Shown here: positions 1-9,393 of the stretch, piece after piece
Numbering within the stretch: the first letter of the stretch is position 1
How the letters are laid out: the number at the start of each line of letters is the position of its first letter
DNA from: Kribbella antiqua
Lineage (GTDB): Bacteria > Actinomycetota > Actinomycetes > Propionibacteriales > Kribbellaceae
Direction of reading: 5' to 3'
Assembly (NCBI RefSeq): GCF_004345665.1
Contig: NZ_SLWR01000001.1
Location: 868,001 to 932,000, forward strand
DNA: 64,000 bases
Position numbers and translations under genes: made by a program
Notes under the pieces: model-generated
Database searches by the model: none
Seen by the model: only the letters and a program-made list of their open reading frames with translations
What the model was told of the DNA's origin: nothing

Positions 1-1
1 G

Positions 2-523
2 CAGCTGCTGCAGGTGCTTGTCGACGCGCACAAGGCGATCGCGTTCACCGACGGCGTCACCCACACCGAGATCATGATCACGGCCGACGGCCCGAAGGTG
101 ATCGAGATCAATGCCCGGATCGGCGGCGATCTGATCCCGTACCTCGGGCTGAAGGCGACCGGCGTCGACCCTGGGCTCGCAGCGGCCGCTGTTGCGTGCG
201 GACGTGCCCCTTCGTTGGTGCCCGACCGAACCCTGGTTGGCGGCGTTCGCTTCTTCTACGTGGACGAAAACGACACGGTGCTGGATGAGGTCAGCTTCGA
301 CGCGGAAGGTCTGCCCGATTCCATCGACCAACTGGTGCCGCTGATGGAGGCAGGCCAGACGACCAGCCCGCCTCCGGACGGCACCCTGTGGGGCCGGATC
401 GCCTACGCGACCGCGGTCGCCGGGTCGATCGCCGACTGCCGGGCCGGTCTCGACGCCGCGGAGAAGGCGCTGCGCTGGTCGGGCGAGGTCAAGGCGAAGG
501 CACCTGAGGAGGCGGCAGGATGA
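2..523 (+). CDS. ATP-grasp family ligase, C-terminal part (5' end outside window)
   Basis: The reading frame is open from the window edge, so this is the last ~173 residues of a longer protein. The stretch MITADGPKVIEINARIGG is the metal- and ATP-binding end of an ATP-grasp fold (Glu and Asn of the EINAR motif ligate Mg2+). Such enzymes activate a carboxylate as acyl phosphate and join it to an amine or thiol. The stop overlaps the start of the next gene (ATGA at 520-523), so it is co-translated with the MFS transporter. A second ATP-grasp gene follows at 1780. The pair may make an amide- or peptide-like small molecule; the substrate cannot be read from the sequence. A GTG at 14 is an internal codon, not a likely start. 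Confidence 0.82.
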   Translation, partial: QLLQVLVDAHKAIAFTDGVTHTEIMITADGPKVIEINARIGGDLIPYLGLKATGVDPGLAAAAVACGRAPSLVPDRTLVGGVRFFYVDENDTVLDEVSFDAEGLPDSIDQLVPLMEAGQTTSPPPDGTLWGRIAYATAVAGSIADCRAGLDAAEKALRWSGEVKAKAPEEAAG

Positions 524-1770
524 CGTCCGCCACCGACGAGAGCACCGGCATCTGGGCCACCATCCGGGAGGCTCCCGTACCGGTGAAGGCGCTGCTGGTC
601 GGGGTCTTCGTGAACAAGCTCGGCTGGTTCCTGCAGGTCTTCCTGGTGCTGTTCCTCACCACCTCCAAGGGCTTCACGCCGGTTGAGGCCGGTACGGCGC
701 TCGGCGTGTACGGCGGCGGCTCGGTGATCGGGCTGATCATCGGCGGATCGCTGTCGGACAAGCTCGGGCCGCGGGCCGCGGTGATGATCAGCATGTTCGG
801 GATGGCCGGCTTCGTGCTGGCGATCGCGTACGTCCCGAGCTACCCGGCCGTCGTGGTCGTGGTCGCGCTGGCCGGCGCAGTCGGGCAGTTCTACCGGCCG
901 GCGTCGGCCGCGCTGCTGACCGAGCTGACGCCGAAGAACCGCCAGGTGATGATCTTCGCGGTCTACCGACTAGCGATGAACCTGGGAACCACAGCGGCAC
1001 CCCTGATCGGCGCGGCCCTGGTTGCGGTGTCGTGGAACCTGCTGTTCATCGGCGAGGCGGTCGCCGCACTGGCTTACGCGGCTGTGGCGATCGTTGCCCT
1101 CCCCAAGCGAGCTCCCCAAACGGTCCAGGACACGGCTGCGGATGAGCCCGCAGCGGGTGGCGGGTATGTCGCCGTACTGAGGGACTACAAGTACGTGTTG
1201 TTCCTGCTGTGCATGCTCATCAACGCGGCGATCTACATGCAGTACCTGGCCGTGCTGCCGCTGCACATGAAGTCGGAAGGGCTGTCGACGTGGTGGTTCA
1301 GTGCGGTGGTAGCGCTGAACGGGTTCATCGTCATCACCTGCGAGTTGCTGGTGACGAAGGTGGTCCAGAACTGGCCGGCCCGCTTCGTCGCGATGACCGG
1401 GTTCGTCCTGCTCGGCGGCGGGCTGGCGTTCTACGCGCTGCCGGGCGGGCTGGCGATCTTCGTGATCGGCACGCTGCTGTGGACCTTGGCCGAGATCATC
1501 GGCGGGCCGACCATGTTCGCCTATCCGGGGATGGCCGCACCGAAGCCGTTGCTCGGCCGGTACGTCGGGTCCTCGCATGCCATGTTCGGGCTCGGTTCCG
1601 CGCTCGGCCCCTTCCTCGGGGTGTGGGTGTGGAACTCGTCCGGCACGCGGGTCTGGCTCTGGTGCGGTCTGGCCGGTGCGATCGGCGTCGTACTCGCGTC
1701 CGTCGGCATGCGGCCGACAGCGGAAACCACCGAGCTGGCACCGGCCGCAGTGCCGAGCGAGAGCTCCTAG
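520..1770 (+). CDS. MFS transporter, probable exporter
   Basis: A 416-residue integral membrane protein with about 12 hydrophobic segments and the major facilitator motif A after the second segment (GGSLSDKLGPR, between TM2 and TM3). It has a soluble N-terminus of ~20 residues and a short hydrophilic central loop around residue 200. Start ATG overlaps the upstream ATP-grasp stop, and the next ATP-grasp gene begins 9 bp downstream, so all three form one transcription unit. A secondary transporter sandwiched between two ligases usually exports or protects against the product they make. That role is inference; the family (MFS) is clear. Confidence 0.9.
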   Translation: MTSATDESTGIWATIREAPVPVKALLVGVFVNKLGWFLQVFLVLFLTTSKGFTPVEAGTALGVYGGGSVIGLIIGGSLSDKLGPRAAVMISMFGMAGFVLAIAYVPSYPAVVVVVALAGAVGQFYRPASAALLTELTPKNRQVMIFAVYRLAMNLGTTAAPLIGAALVAVSWNLLFIGEAVAALAYAAVAIVALPKRAPQTVQDTAADEPAAGGGYVAVLRDYKYVLFLLCMLINAAIYMQYLAVLPLHMKSEGLSTWWFSAVVALNGFIVITCELLVTKVVQNWPARFVAMTGFVLLGGGLAFYALPGGLAIFVIGTLLWTLAEIIGGPTMFAYPGMAAPKPLLGRYVGSSHAMFGLGSALGPFLGVWVWNSSGTRVWLWCGLAGAIGVVLASVGMRPTAETTELAPAAVPSESS

Positions 1771-1779
1771 GAGGATGCT

Positions 1780-3018
1780 ATGAGCAACTACACGATCATC
1801 GTGGATCCGTTGTCCACGGGACAGGAATACCCGGCCGCGTTTCGCGAGGCCGGGCGGCTGCCGGTCGCCGTACTGAGTGCGGCCGAACCACCACCGGCGT
1901 ACACGACCAGCTGGCATCCAGACGACTTCGAGCACGTGCACTACTTCACTGGCGACGTACGGGCGCTCGCCGACGAACTGCGGCAGTACGAGCCGGAGTA
2001 CCTGGTTCCAGGCGCCGAGAGCGGGGTCGAGCTGTGCGACCAGCTGATCGAGATCCTGGTGCCCGGAACCGGCAACGTGCCCGGGCTCGCGTCCGCGCGG
2101 CGGGACAAATGGGAGATGGCGCAGGCACTCACGGCCGCGGGTGTGCCGCGGTTGCGGCAGTTCCTGACCGCGGATCCGGCCGAGGCGGAGAAGTGGCTGA
2201 AGGAGAACGACCTGCTCGGCAAGCGGCTGGTGATCAAGCCGCCGAAGAGCGCCGCCGGTGACGAGGTGTACGTCGTCTTCGAGGACGGCGACTGGCGGGA
2301 GCGGTTCGACCGGGTGCTCGGGCGGACCAACAAGATGGGCCTGACCAACGACGCCGTACTGATCCAGGAGTACGCCGAAGGGACGGAGTACCTGGTCGAC
2401 ACGTACAGCGTCGACGGGAAGCACGCGCTGGTCGACGTCTGCCGATACACGAAGGTCGGCCGGGGCGACAAGATCGGCATCTACCGGCGGATCGACTTCC
2501 TGGCCGAGGACGACCCCGAGGTGCAGGCGTTGTGGCCGTACACCCGGCAGGTGCTCGACGCCGTCGGCATCCGGGTCGGCTGCGGACACGTCGAAGTGAT
2601 GATGACGGCCGACGGCCCGCGGCTGATCGAGGTCGCGGCCCGGCCCGCCGGCGGCGGTCACCAGATGGTCAGCGAGCTGGCGACCGGTGACAACCACATC
2701 AAACGGACCGTGGCGCACCGCGTTCGCGGCGAGGTCCGGGACGGGTTCGACCTGGTCCAGCACCTGCGCGGCATCTTCGTCATCGCGCCGCGCGAGGGCT
2801 ACTTCCGCAACCGCGAGGTCTTCGCCGACATCGAGTCACTGAAGTCGTTCCACTGGATGAAGATCCTGTACGACGAGGACGCCGTCGTACCCGAGACGGT
2901 CGACCTGTTCACCTGCCTCGCCTGGGTCATCCTGATCCACAGCGACGCCCAGGTGCTGGACGAGGACTACAAGCGAGTGCTGGACATGGAGGCCGGCATC
3001 GTCATCGACGCCCCCTGA
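1780..3018 (+). CDS. ATP-grasp domain ligase
   Basis: A 412-residue protein with a Rossmann-like N-terminal domain (~1-100), an ATP-binding segment with KPPKSAAGDEV around residue 150, and the metal-binding segment HVEVMMTADGPRLIEVAARP near residue 275. In the last motif the usual Asn of E-x-N-x-R is replaced by Ala (EVAAR), whereas the partner gene at 2-523 keeps EINAR. Strong Shine-Dalgarno AGGAGG lies 6 bp before the ATG. Enzymes of this architecture include L-amino-acid and dipeptide ligases. Paired with another ATP-grasp protein and an MFS transporter, it probably makes one amide bond of a small secreted metabolite; the product is unknown. Confidence 0.85.
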   Translation: MSNYTIIVDPLSTGQEYPAAFREAGRLPVAVLSAAEPPPAYTTSWHPDDFEHVHYFTGDVRALADELRQYEPEYLVPGAESGVELCDQLIEILVPGTGNVPGLASARRDKWEMAQALTAAGVPRLRQFLTADPAEAEKWLKENDLLGKRLVIKPPKSAAGDEVYVVFEDGDWRERFDRVLGRTNKMGLTNDAVLIQEYAEGTEYLVDTYSVDGKHALVDVCRYTKVGRGDKIGIYRRIDFLAEDDPEVQALWPYTRQVLDAVGIRVGCGHVEVMMTADGPRLIEVAARPAGGGHQMVSELATGDNHIKRTVAHRVRGEVRDGFDLVQHLRGIFVIAPREGYFRNREVFADIESLKSFHWMKILYDEDAVVPETVDLFTCLAWVILIHSDAQVLDEDYKRVLDMEAGIVIDAP

Positions 3019-3030
3019 CACAATTGGCGG

Positions 3031-3420
3031 ATGGCCAAGCCACCATGCCCATGTGGGCTCGGAGCACCGTACGGCGACTGCTGCGGCAAGCTGCACCAAG
3101 GGCTCGCCGCAGCAGCCACCGCCGAACAACTCATGCGGTCGCGCTACTCGGCCTTTGTCGTGGGCGACGCGGCGTACCTGCTCCGCACCTGGCACTCCGC
3201 GACCCGCCCGGCCGAACTTCAGTTGGACAACAACATCCGCTGGACGGGTCTCGAAGTCCTGCACACCACCGGCGGCAGCCCTTTCCACACCGAGGGCACC
3301 GTTGAGTTCCAGGCTTACTACCAGGGCGGCTCTCTCCACGAGAACAGCCTGTTCACCCGGGAGAACGGCGCCTGGGTGTACGTCGAAGCTGTCATCGACG
3401 GCGGCGCTGCGTCGGTTTAG
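3031..3420 (+). CDS. YchJ-like SEC-C motif protein (UPF0225)
   Basis: A 129-residue protein that starts with the SEC-C zinc-binding motif CPCGLGAPYGDCCGKLH. The family signature follows (LMRSRYSAFVVGDAAYL), then a small NTF2-like beta domain ending FTRENGAWVYVEA. Length matches the YchJ family, whose function is not firmly established. ATG lies 12 bp after the ATP-grasp stop, so it may ride on that operon. The stop codon TAG lies inside a 25-bp tandem repeat that also supplies the stop of the convergent gene. Confidence 0.88.
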   Translation: MAKPPCPCGLGAPYGDCCGKLHQGLAAAATAEQLMRSRYSAFVVGDAAYLLRTWHSATRPAELQLDNNIRWTGLEVLHTTGGSPFHTEGTVEFQAYYQGGSLHENSLFTRENGAWVYVEAVIDGGAASV

Positions 3421-3457
3421 CGCCTTCGGCGCTGCGTCGGTTTAGCGCCTTCGGCGC
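3403..3457. repeat. 25-bp tandem repeat forming two hairpins between convergent genes
   Basis: Two perfect 25-bp copies (3403-3427 and 3428-3452) plus 5 bases of a third. Each contains AGCGCC-TTC-GGCGC, giving a 5-6 bp stem with a 3-nt loop. TTTAG in copy 1 provides the TAG stop of the rightward gene (3418-3420); the same pentamer in copy 2 provides, on the other strand, the TAA stop of the leftward gene (3442-3444). The position suggests a bidirectional transcription stop, though neither hairpin has a T-tract. Confidence 0.85.
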
Positions 3458-4839
3458 CAGGGGCCGGTGATGGCGTAGGTGATGCCGGGGTTGTAGACGT
3501 TGAAGAACATCGTCCGGCCGTCGGCGGAGAAGCCGGCGCCGGCCAGTTCGCCGAACTCGGGGCCCTCCGGGGTGCCGATGTTCACCCGGTTGCGGGCGAA
3601 CTTGAACACCTCGCCGTCCTCCGTCGTCCCGAGGATGTGCTGCTCGCCGAGACCGTCCTCGCACATCATCAGCCCGCCGTACGGCGACATCGTGATGTTG
3701 TCGGGCGCATCGAACTCCGGGTCGTCCGAGCCGGGCTTCGGCCGAGTGAAGATCACCTCGAGGCGCAGGGTGTGCTTGCGCGGGTCGTACCGCCAGACCT
3801 GCCCGTCGTGGTCCACCTTCGGGCCGAGCTCGGTCCGGGCGAACGACGAGACGAAGTACACGCAGCGGTCCCGAGTACCCCACCAGCAGCCCTCGAGCTT
3901 GTAGCCGCCGGTGATCGGCTTGCTGTAGTCCTGCGCCCGTACCGACACCGAGGTCGCCAGCGGGTCCGGCACCTTGACCCACTGCACGCCGTGGAACTCT
4001 GTCCCGGCCTCCTGTACGACGGACAGGTCCGGCAGATCCGGGATGTGCATGGCCTGCAGCTCTCCACCCGCCCGAAGCGTTCCCCAGCCACCGCGCGGAC
4101 GGTTCGGGAGGAACCGGTAGAAGCCGCCGAGCGGCGCGACGAACGCGTCCTCGGTCTCGTACACGATCCCGGTCGCCGGATCGATCGCGACCGCCTCGTG
4201 CTGGAACCGGCCCATCGCCTTCAGCGGGGTCGGGTCGACGTTGCGGCGGTCGTCGTACGGGTCGACCTCGAAGATGAAGCCGTGGTCCTTGGTGTAGCCG
4301 CTGTCGCCGGCCTTGAGTTCTGTCTCCTCACAGGTCAGCCAGGTCCGCCACGGGGTGATACCGCCGGAGCAGTTGATCGCCGAGCCACCGAGGCTGACGA
4401 ACTCCTTGGTGGTGCCGTTGTGCCGGTCCACCACGAGCGTGCTGGTCCCACCCGCGGCGCCCGGGTCGTACGTGCGCTCGGGCGGCGCGACGACCTTGAT
4501 CTTGGCGGTCGGGCTGCACTCGTGGTTGCGGACCAGCCGGGCGCCGCCGTCGCGGTCCGGGAAGGTGCCCATGCCGTCGAACCGGCTCGGCGTCGGCAGT
4601 CCGTCCGGCCGGACCGTGCCCTCGCGGGACAGGATTTTGTAGCTGAACCCGTGCGGCAGGTCGAGCATGCCGTTCGGGTCCTCGATCAGCGGCCCGTACC
4701 CGAGCTTCGGACCGGAGGTGCCGAGCGCGGGTTGTGCGGTGTAGAGCGCTTCGACGGACCCCGCGACACTGACCGCAACACCGGCCGCGGCGGCTCGGGC
4801 GACGAACTGACGTCTGGACAGGTTGGATTCGACAGTCAC
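3442..4839 (-). CDS. PhoX/DUF839-family phosphatase-like protein, Tat-exported
   Basis: About 465 residues from a GTG at 4839, chosen because AGGAG lies 6 bp upstream and it places the twin-arginine motif LSRRQFVARAAAAGVAVS at residues ~7-24. The N-terminal Tat signal and the rest of the protein (HECSPTAK, TWLTCEET, MFFNVYNPG near the end) match the PhoX/DUF839 beta-propeller family. Its members are secreted, metal-dependent alkaline phosphatases that fold before export. It follows hisH by 88 bp on the same strand. There is no obvious Pho box. Substrate and metal are inferred from the family only. A GTG further upstream (4908) would place the signal internally and is unlikely. Confidence 0.85.
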   Translation of the reverse strand: MTVESNLSRRQFVARAAAAGVAVSVAGSVEALYTAQPALGTSGPKLGYGPLIEDPNGMLDLPHGFSYKILSREGTVRPDGLPTPSRFDGMGTFPDRDGGARLVRNHECSPTAKIKVVAPPERTYDPGAAGGTSTLVVDRHNGTTKEFVSLGGSAINCSGGITPWRTWLTCEETELKAGDSGYTKDHGFIFEVDPYDDRRNVDPTPLKAMGRFQHEAVAIDPATGIVYETEDAFVAPLGGFYRFLPNRPRGGWGTLRAGGELQAMHIPDLPDLSVVQEAGTEFHGVQWVKVPDPLATSVSVRAQDYSKPITGGYKLEGCWWGTRDRCVYFVSSFARTELGPKVDHDGQVWRYDPRKHTLRLEVIFTRPKPGSDDPEFDAPDNITMSPYGGLMMCEDGLGEQHILGTTEDGEVFKFARNRVNIGTPEGPEFGELAGAGFSADGRTMFFNVYNPGITYAITGPWRRRR

Positions 4840-4927
4840 GGGCGGCTCCTGTTCGAGAACAAGCAGTGGTCGCCAGTGAACGTACGGTAAACAACTCCCT
4901 AACGGCAAGAGAATGCGTGTCAGGAAG

Positions 4928-5569
4928 TCACAACGAGCGCACCCAGTTCGAGAGCAGGGCGGCGCCGGCGTCGCCGGACTTCTCCGGGTGGAACTGGGTC
5001 GCCGAGAGGGGTCCGTTCTCGACCGCCGCGACGAAGCGATCGCCGCCGTACGTCGTCCAGGTCACCTGCGGAGCGACCGACTCCCGGGCGTCGGTGAGCT
5101 GCCAGTCGCGGACGCCGTACGAGTGGACGAAGTAGAACCGCTCCTTCTCGAGGCCGTCGAACAGCGTGGTGCCGGACGGGACTTCGACCGTGTTCCAGCC
5201 CATGTGCGGGACCGGCTCGCCGTTGTGCGGCTCGAGGCGCTCGACGGTACCGGGCCACTGGTCACAACCCTCGGTCTCGACACCGTGTTCGATGCCGCGC
5301 GCGAACAGGATCTGCATGCCCACGCAGATGCCCAACACCGGCCGGCTGCCGGTCAACCGACGATCGACCAGTACGTCGCCGCGCACTTTCCGAAGGCCCG
5401 TCATGCACGCCTCAAAGGCACCGACGCCGGGGACCAGCAGTCCGTCGGCGTTCAGCGCCTCGTCGAAGTCCGACGTCACCGTGACGTCGGCGCCGACACG
5501 CTGCAGCGCCCGCTCGCCGGACCGGATGTTGCCGGATCCGTAGTCGAGCAGGACGACCTTCTTGCTCAC
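4928..5569 (-). CDS. hisH: Imidazole glycerol phosphate synthase, glutaminase subunit
   Basis: A 213-residue class I glutamine amidotransferase. The nucleophile is Cys82 in GICVGMQ, and the His-Glu of the triad are in FHPEKSGD near the C-terminus. HisH hydrolyses glutamine and channels ammonia to HisF, which makes imidazole glycerol phosphate and AICAR. GTG start overlaps the hisB stop (GTGA at 5566-5569). It is the last his gene here: hisA/priA and hisF, normally next in actinomycetes, are absent and a PhoX-family gene follows, so its partner HisF must be encoded elsewhere. Confidence 0.95.
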   Translation of the reverse strand: MSKKVVLLDYGSGNIRSGERALQRVGADVTVTSDFDEALNADGLLVPGVGAFEACMTGLRKVRGDVLVDRRLTGSRPVLGICVGMQILFARGIEHGVETEGCDQWPGTVERLEPHNGEPVPHMGWNTVEVPSGTTLFDGLEKERFYFVHSYGVRDWQLTDARESVAPQVTWTTYGGDRFVAAVENGPLSATQFHPEKSGDAGAALLSNWVRSL

Positions 5570-6165
5570 AAGGCGCCCTTCGTGGACGGGATGCCTGGCT
5601 GCCGCGGGTCGAGCTCCGCGGCGGCCCGGAGCGCGCGGGCGAAGGCCTTGAACTGGGCCTCGACGATGTGGTGCGGGTCGCGACCGGACAGCACCCGGAT
5701 GTGGATGCAGATCGCGGCGTTGAACGCGAGCGTTTCGAACACGTGCTGGGTCAGCGAACCGGCGTAGTCGCCGCCGATGATCGCGTGGACCTGGCCGTCC
5801 GGCTCGCCGGTGTGGACGCAGTACGGCCGGCCGGACAGGTCGACCGTGCAGTGTACGAGCGCCTCGTCCAGCGGGACCGTCGCGTCGCCGAACCGCCGGA
5901 TGCCGCGCTTGTCGCCGAGAGCTTCCTTCAGCGCCTGGCCGATGCCGATCGCGGTGTCCTCGACGGTGTGGTGGGCGTCGATCTCGAGGTCGCCGACCGT
6001 GTTCACGTGCAGATCCAGCAGTGCGTGCTTGGCCAGCGCGTTGAGCATGTGGTCGTAGAAGCCAACGCCGGTGGAGATGTCGGCGCGGCCCTCGCCGTCG
6101 ATGTTCAGCTCGACCAGGACCTTCGACTCGCTGGTCTCCCGGTCGATCCGTGCCGTGCGCGTCAT
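5566..6165 (-). CDS. hisB: Imidazoleglycerol-phosphate dehydratase
   Basis: A 199-residue monofunctional HisB (no phosphatase domain). The two metal-binding repeats show the typical His clusters: [19 protein letters not shown] and [17 protein letters not shown] in the first half, and [11 protein letters not shown] and [17 protein letters not shown] in the second. The enzyme dehydrates imidazole glycerol phosphate in histidine synthesis. The start ATG at 6165 overlaps the hisC stop by 4 bp; an open frame continues upstream but lies over hisC. Fully coupled within hisD-C-B-H. Confidence 0.95.
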   Translation of the reverse strand: MTRTARIDRETSESKVLVELNIDGEGRADISTGVGFYDHMLNALAKHALLDLHVNTVGDLEIDAHHTVEDTAIGIGQALKEALGDKRGIRRFGDATVPLDEALVHCTVDLSGRPYCVHTGEPDGQVHAIIGGDYAGSLTQHVFETLAFNAAICIHIRVLSGRDPHHIVEAQFKAFARALRAAAELDPRQPGIPSTKGAL

Positions 6166-7280
6166 GTCAGCCTTCCCACGTCTGTCTTGAGGACGCGCTC
6201 CAGTGAAGCGCGGAATGCGGCCATCTCGGCGCTGGTGCCGATGGAGACCCGCAGCCAGCCGTCCGGCCCGGTCTCGCGGATGAGGACGCCGTCGTCCAGG
6301 AGCGACTGCCAAACCGCGTGCCGGTCGGCGAAGGTGCCGAACAGGACGAAGTTCGCGTCCGAGTCGACCGCGCGCAAACCCTGCGAGCGCAGCCAATCGA
6401 CCGTCTCGTCCCGCTCGACCCGAAGCTGCTCGACCCGGCTGAGCAACTCGTCGGAGTGCCTCAGCGCAGCCCGCGCGGTCGCCTGCGTGATCGCGGACAG
6501 GTGGTACGGCAGCCGCACGATCCGCAGCGCGTCCACCAACTCCTTGCTCGCGGCAAGGTATCCGACCCGGCCGCCCGCCATCGCGAACGCCTTCGACATC
6601 GTCCGCGCCACCGCCAGATTCGGGTACGACGGCAACAACGTGACCGCACTCGGAGTCCCGGTACGGCGGAATTCGGCGTACGCCTCGTCGACGACCAGGA
6701 CGGCCCCGATCGCCGCGGTCCGGGCGGCGAGCGCCTCGACCACCTGGATCGGCAGCGCGGTGCCGGTCGGGTTGTTCGGCGAGGCGAGCAGGACGACCGA
6801 CGGCCGATGCCGGGAGATCGCAGCGAGCGCCTTGCTCTCGTCGAGGGTGAAGTCCTCGGCCCGGCGACCGGTGACCCAGGCCGTGTTCGTGTCGCGGGCG
6901 TACTCCGGGTACATCGAATACGTCGGGGCGAAGGACAACGCCGTACGGCCTGGTCCGCCGAAGGCCTGCAGGATGTGCAGCATGACCTCGTTGGAGCCGT
7001 TCGCCGCCCAGACCTGCTCGGCGACGAGCTGCGCGCCGGACTCACGGCCCAGGTAGGCGGCCAGGTCCGCGCGGAGGTCGAGGAACTCGCGGTCCGGGTA
7101 GCGGTTCATCCCCCGGGCCGCCACGGTGACCGCCGCGGCGATGTCCGCGACGGTCTCCTCGCTCGGCGGATACGGGTTCTCGTTGACGTTGAGCAGGACA
7201 GGTACGTCGAGCTGCGGGGCGCCGTACGGCTCGAAGCTCTTGAGCTCCTCGCGGATCGGCAGCCCGTCGAAGCGACTCAT
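6162..7280 (-). CDS. hisC: Histidinol-phosphate aminotransferase
   Basis: A 372-residue PLP-dependent fold-type I aminotransferase. Recognisable segments are [11 protein letters not shown] (substrate loop), [17 protein letters not shown], the Schiff-base lysine in [15 protein letters not shown], and the C-terminal arginine in GWLRVSIGT. It transaminates imidazole acetol phosphate to histidinol phosphate. Start and stop both overlap neighbours (ATGA with hisD and with hisB). Confidence 0.95.
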   Translation of the reverse strand: MSRFDGLPIREELKSFEPYGAPQLDVPVLLNVNENPYPPSEETVADIAAAVTVAARGMNRYPDREFLDLRADLAAYLGRESGAQLVAEQVWAANGSNEVMLHILQAFGGPGRTALSFAPTYSMYPEYARDTNTAWVTGRRAEDFTLDESKALAAISRHRPSVVLLASPNNPTGTALPIQVVEALAARTAAIGAVLVVDEAYAEFRRTGTPSAVTLLPSYPNLAVARTMSKAFAMAGGRVGYLAASKELVDALRIVRLPYHLSAITQATARAALRHSDELLSRVEQLRVERDETVDWLRSQGLRAVDSDANFVLFGTFADRHAVWQSLLDDGVLIRETGPDGWLRVSIGTSAEMAAFRASLERVLKTDVGRLT

Positions 7281-8617
7281 GCGTCACCCTCCGGGAAGCG
7301 CACGGACACGGCGGCGCCGTGGGCGGGCAGGTCCTCGGCGTGCGCCAGCGTGACCACGTGTCCGGCGACCTGCTGGAGAGCGTCGCGGGAGTAGTTCACG
7401 ACGTGCATCGCCTTCAGGAAGCTCCGGACGGACAGCCCTGACGAGTGACAGGCGCAGCCCGCGGTCGGGAGGACGTGGTTGGATCCGGCGCAGTAGTCGC
7501 CGAGCGACACCGGCGACCAGCCGCCGACGAAGATCGCGCCGGCGTTGTTGATCAGCCCGGCCCGCTCCTCCGCGTCCGCGGTCTGGATCTCCAGGTGCTC
7601 GGCGGCGTACGCGTCCACCACCGCGGTCCCCTGGTCGAGATCGTCCACGAGTACGACGGCCGACTGCTGACCACTCAGTGCTTCCGTGATCCGGTCGGCG
7701 TGCTTGGTCTTCGCGACCTGACGCGGCAGCTCGGCCTCAACTGCTGCGGCGAGAGTCTCGCTGGGTGTGACCAGGACGCCGGCCGCCATCGGGTCGTGCT
7801 CGGCCTGGCTGATCAGGTCGGCGGCGACGTGCGCGGCGTCCGCGGTGTCGTCGGCGAGGATGGCGATCTCGGTCGGCCCGGCCTCGGAGTCGATGCCGAC
7901 CTCACCCAGCAGGAACCGCTTGGCCGCGACCACGTAGATGTTGCCCGGCCCGGTGATCAGGTTGACCTTGCGGCAGCCTGTGACACCAGCACCGAAGCCG
8001 TACGCGAACCCGGCGATCGCCTGCGCGCCGCCCATCGCGTACACCTCCTCGATCCCGAGCAGCGCACACACCGCCAGCACCGTCGGGTGCGGCAGACCGC
8101 CGAACTCCTTCTGCGGCGGCGACGCGAGAGCCAGCGACGGGACACCCGCCACCTGCGCCGGTACGACGTTCATCAGCACGCTGGACGCCAACGGGGCACG
8201 GCCGCCTGGGACATACAGGCCGACGCGCTGGACCGGGACGAAGCGTTGCGTGACCCGGCCGCCGGGCGCGGGCTCGGAGGCGACGTCAGCGGTCAGCTCG
8301 TCCTGGCTGACCTCGCGGACCCGGCGGATCGACTCCTCGAACGCACTGCGGAGCTCGGGCTCGAGCTCCTCGAGCGCGGTCTTCAGCGCCTCGGCCGGGA
8401 CCCGGAGGTCCTCGACGCGCACATGGTCGAACTTCTCGCCGTACTCCCTGATCGCCTCGAGTCCACGATGGCGGACGTCCAGGCAGATCGGTCGGACGAC
8501 GTCGAGAGCCTTCTCGACGTCGAACACGGCTCGGGGGACGAGGGCGTTCACTTCGGCTTGGAGGTCGGACACCTCTCCGGCCGCCACTCGGCCCCGCAGG
8601 TCGACGCGGCGAATCAT
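7277..8617 (-). CDS. hisD: Histidinol dehydrogenase
   Basis: A 446-residue zinc-dependent enzyme that oxidises histidinol to histidine with two NAD+. Family segments include [29 protein letters not shown] NAD site ([11 protein letters not shown]), [14 protein letters not shown] [18 protein letters not shown] and [11 protein letters not shown] with zinc ligands. First gene of the hisDCBH unit. The ATG lies 6 nt downstream of a TAGACT -10 element, which would give a leaderless mRNA, and no Shine-Dalgarno is visible. Confidence 0.96.
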   Translation of the reverse strand: MIRRVDLRGRVAAGEVSDLQAEVNALVPRAVFDVEKALDVVRPICLDVRHRGLEAIREYGEKFDHVRVEDLRVPAEALKTALEELEPELRSAFEESIRRVREVSQDELTADVASEPAPGGRVTQRFVPVQRVGLYVPGGRAPLASSVLMNVVPAQVAGVPSLALASPPQKEFGGLPHPTVLAVCALLGIEEVYAMGGAQAIAGFAYGFGAGVTGCRKVNLITGPGNIYVVAAKRFLLGEVGIDSEAGPTEIAILADDTADAAHVAADLISQAEHDPMAAGVLVTPSETLAAAVEAELPRQVAKTKHADRITEALSGQQSAVVLVDDLDQGTAVVDAYAAEHLEIQTADAEERAGLINNAGAIFVGGWSPVSLGDYCAGSNHVLPTAGCACHSSGLSVRSFLKAMHVVNYSRDALQQVAGHVVTLAHAEDLPAHGAAVSVRFPEGDA

Positions 8618-8623
8618 GGGCTC

Positions 8624-8629
8624 AGTCTA
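8624..8629 (-). promoter_or_regulatory. -10 element of the his operon (leaderless start)
   Basis: On the reverse strand TAGACT lies 6 nt before the hisD ATG, the spacing expected when transcription starts at the A of ATG. No clear -35 hexamer is seen. There is no histidine-rich leader peptide or T-box between promoter and gene, so classical attenuation is excluded if this promoter is the main one. Confidence 0.5.
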
Positions 8630-8718
8630 GTGGTGACGACCCGTGGGCCTCGCCCCCATATCCACCTGCTGGCAGTTACCAGGCGTAATGAGGTAGCGGA
8701 GGCACTAGGCTCGGCAGC

Positions 8719-9387
8719 ATGGACTCCCGCCTGCCGCTGCTCACTGTCGACACGGTGATCTTCCCCGGGCTGGTGCTCCCCATTCCGGTAACCGATGTCC
8801 AGGGCCGGGCGGTGATCCGCGATCTGGTCGAGAACGGCGGTGAGCTCGTCTGCGGCGCCCTCGCCGTCCGGGACGGATACGAGCTGGGTGAGCGGGTGTT
8901 CCGGTCGCTGTACGGCACCGGCTGCGCCGCGACGATCTCCGAGATCACGCTGGACGCGGACGACGACGGACCGGTCGAGATCACGCTCACCGGCAACCGG
9001 CGGTTCAAGGTGGCGGAGCTGGACGGCAGCGGTGACTACCTGGTCGCCGACGTCGAGTGGCTGGTCGAGAGCCTCGGCGACGATCCCTTGGGTACGGCGA
9101 CCATCGCCGTCGACAAGTTCCGTCGCTACGCCGCCGCGGTGACGGAGATCAGCCGGCCGGGACTGCACATCGGCGATCTCCCCGACGACCCCAGCACACT
9201 CTCGTACCTGATGTCGGCCGCGATGACGCTGATCACCCCCGACCGGCAAAAACTCCTCGAGGCCACCGACACCACCACCCGCCTGGCCCAGCTCGTCGGC
9301 CTCCTCGACACCGAACTCGCCGCAATCGCCGCCCTCCCCTCCCTCCCCCACACCGACGTCAACTGGTCAGCCATGTCCCCGAACTGA
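8719..9387 (+). CDS. LON substrate-binding (N-terminal) domain protein
   Basis: A 222-residue stand-alone LON N-terminal domain: RLPLLTVDTVIFPGLVLPIPV opens the beta-rich PUA-like fold, followed by a helical part with repeated Leu/Ala (TTTRLAQLVGLLDTELAAIAA). There is no ATPase or protease domain, so it is not a Lon protease. Stand-alone versions are widespread in actinomycetes and may bind unfolded proteins or act as adaptors; their role is not established. TAGGCT at 8706-8711 lies 7 nt before the ATG and no ribosome-binding site is seen, so it may be leaderless. Confidence 0.88.
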   Translation: MDSRLPLLTVDTVIFPGLVLPIPVTDVQGRAVIRDLVENGGELVCGALAVRDGYELGERVFRSLYGTGCAATISEITLDADDDGPVEITLTGNRRFKVAELDGSGDYLVADVEWLVESLGDDPLGTATIAVDKFRRYAAAVTEISRPGLHIGDLPDDPSTLSYLMSAAMTLITPDRQKLLEATDTTTRLAQLVGLLDTELAAIAALPSLPHTDVNWSAMSPN

Positions 9388-9393
9388 CGACGC

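Noticed and set aside
970..2763. Long reverse frame opposite the MFS and ATP-grasp genes
   Set aside because: Opposite two well-supported genes and without domain features.
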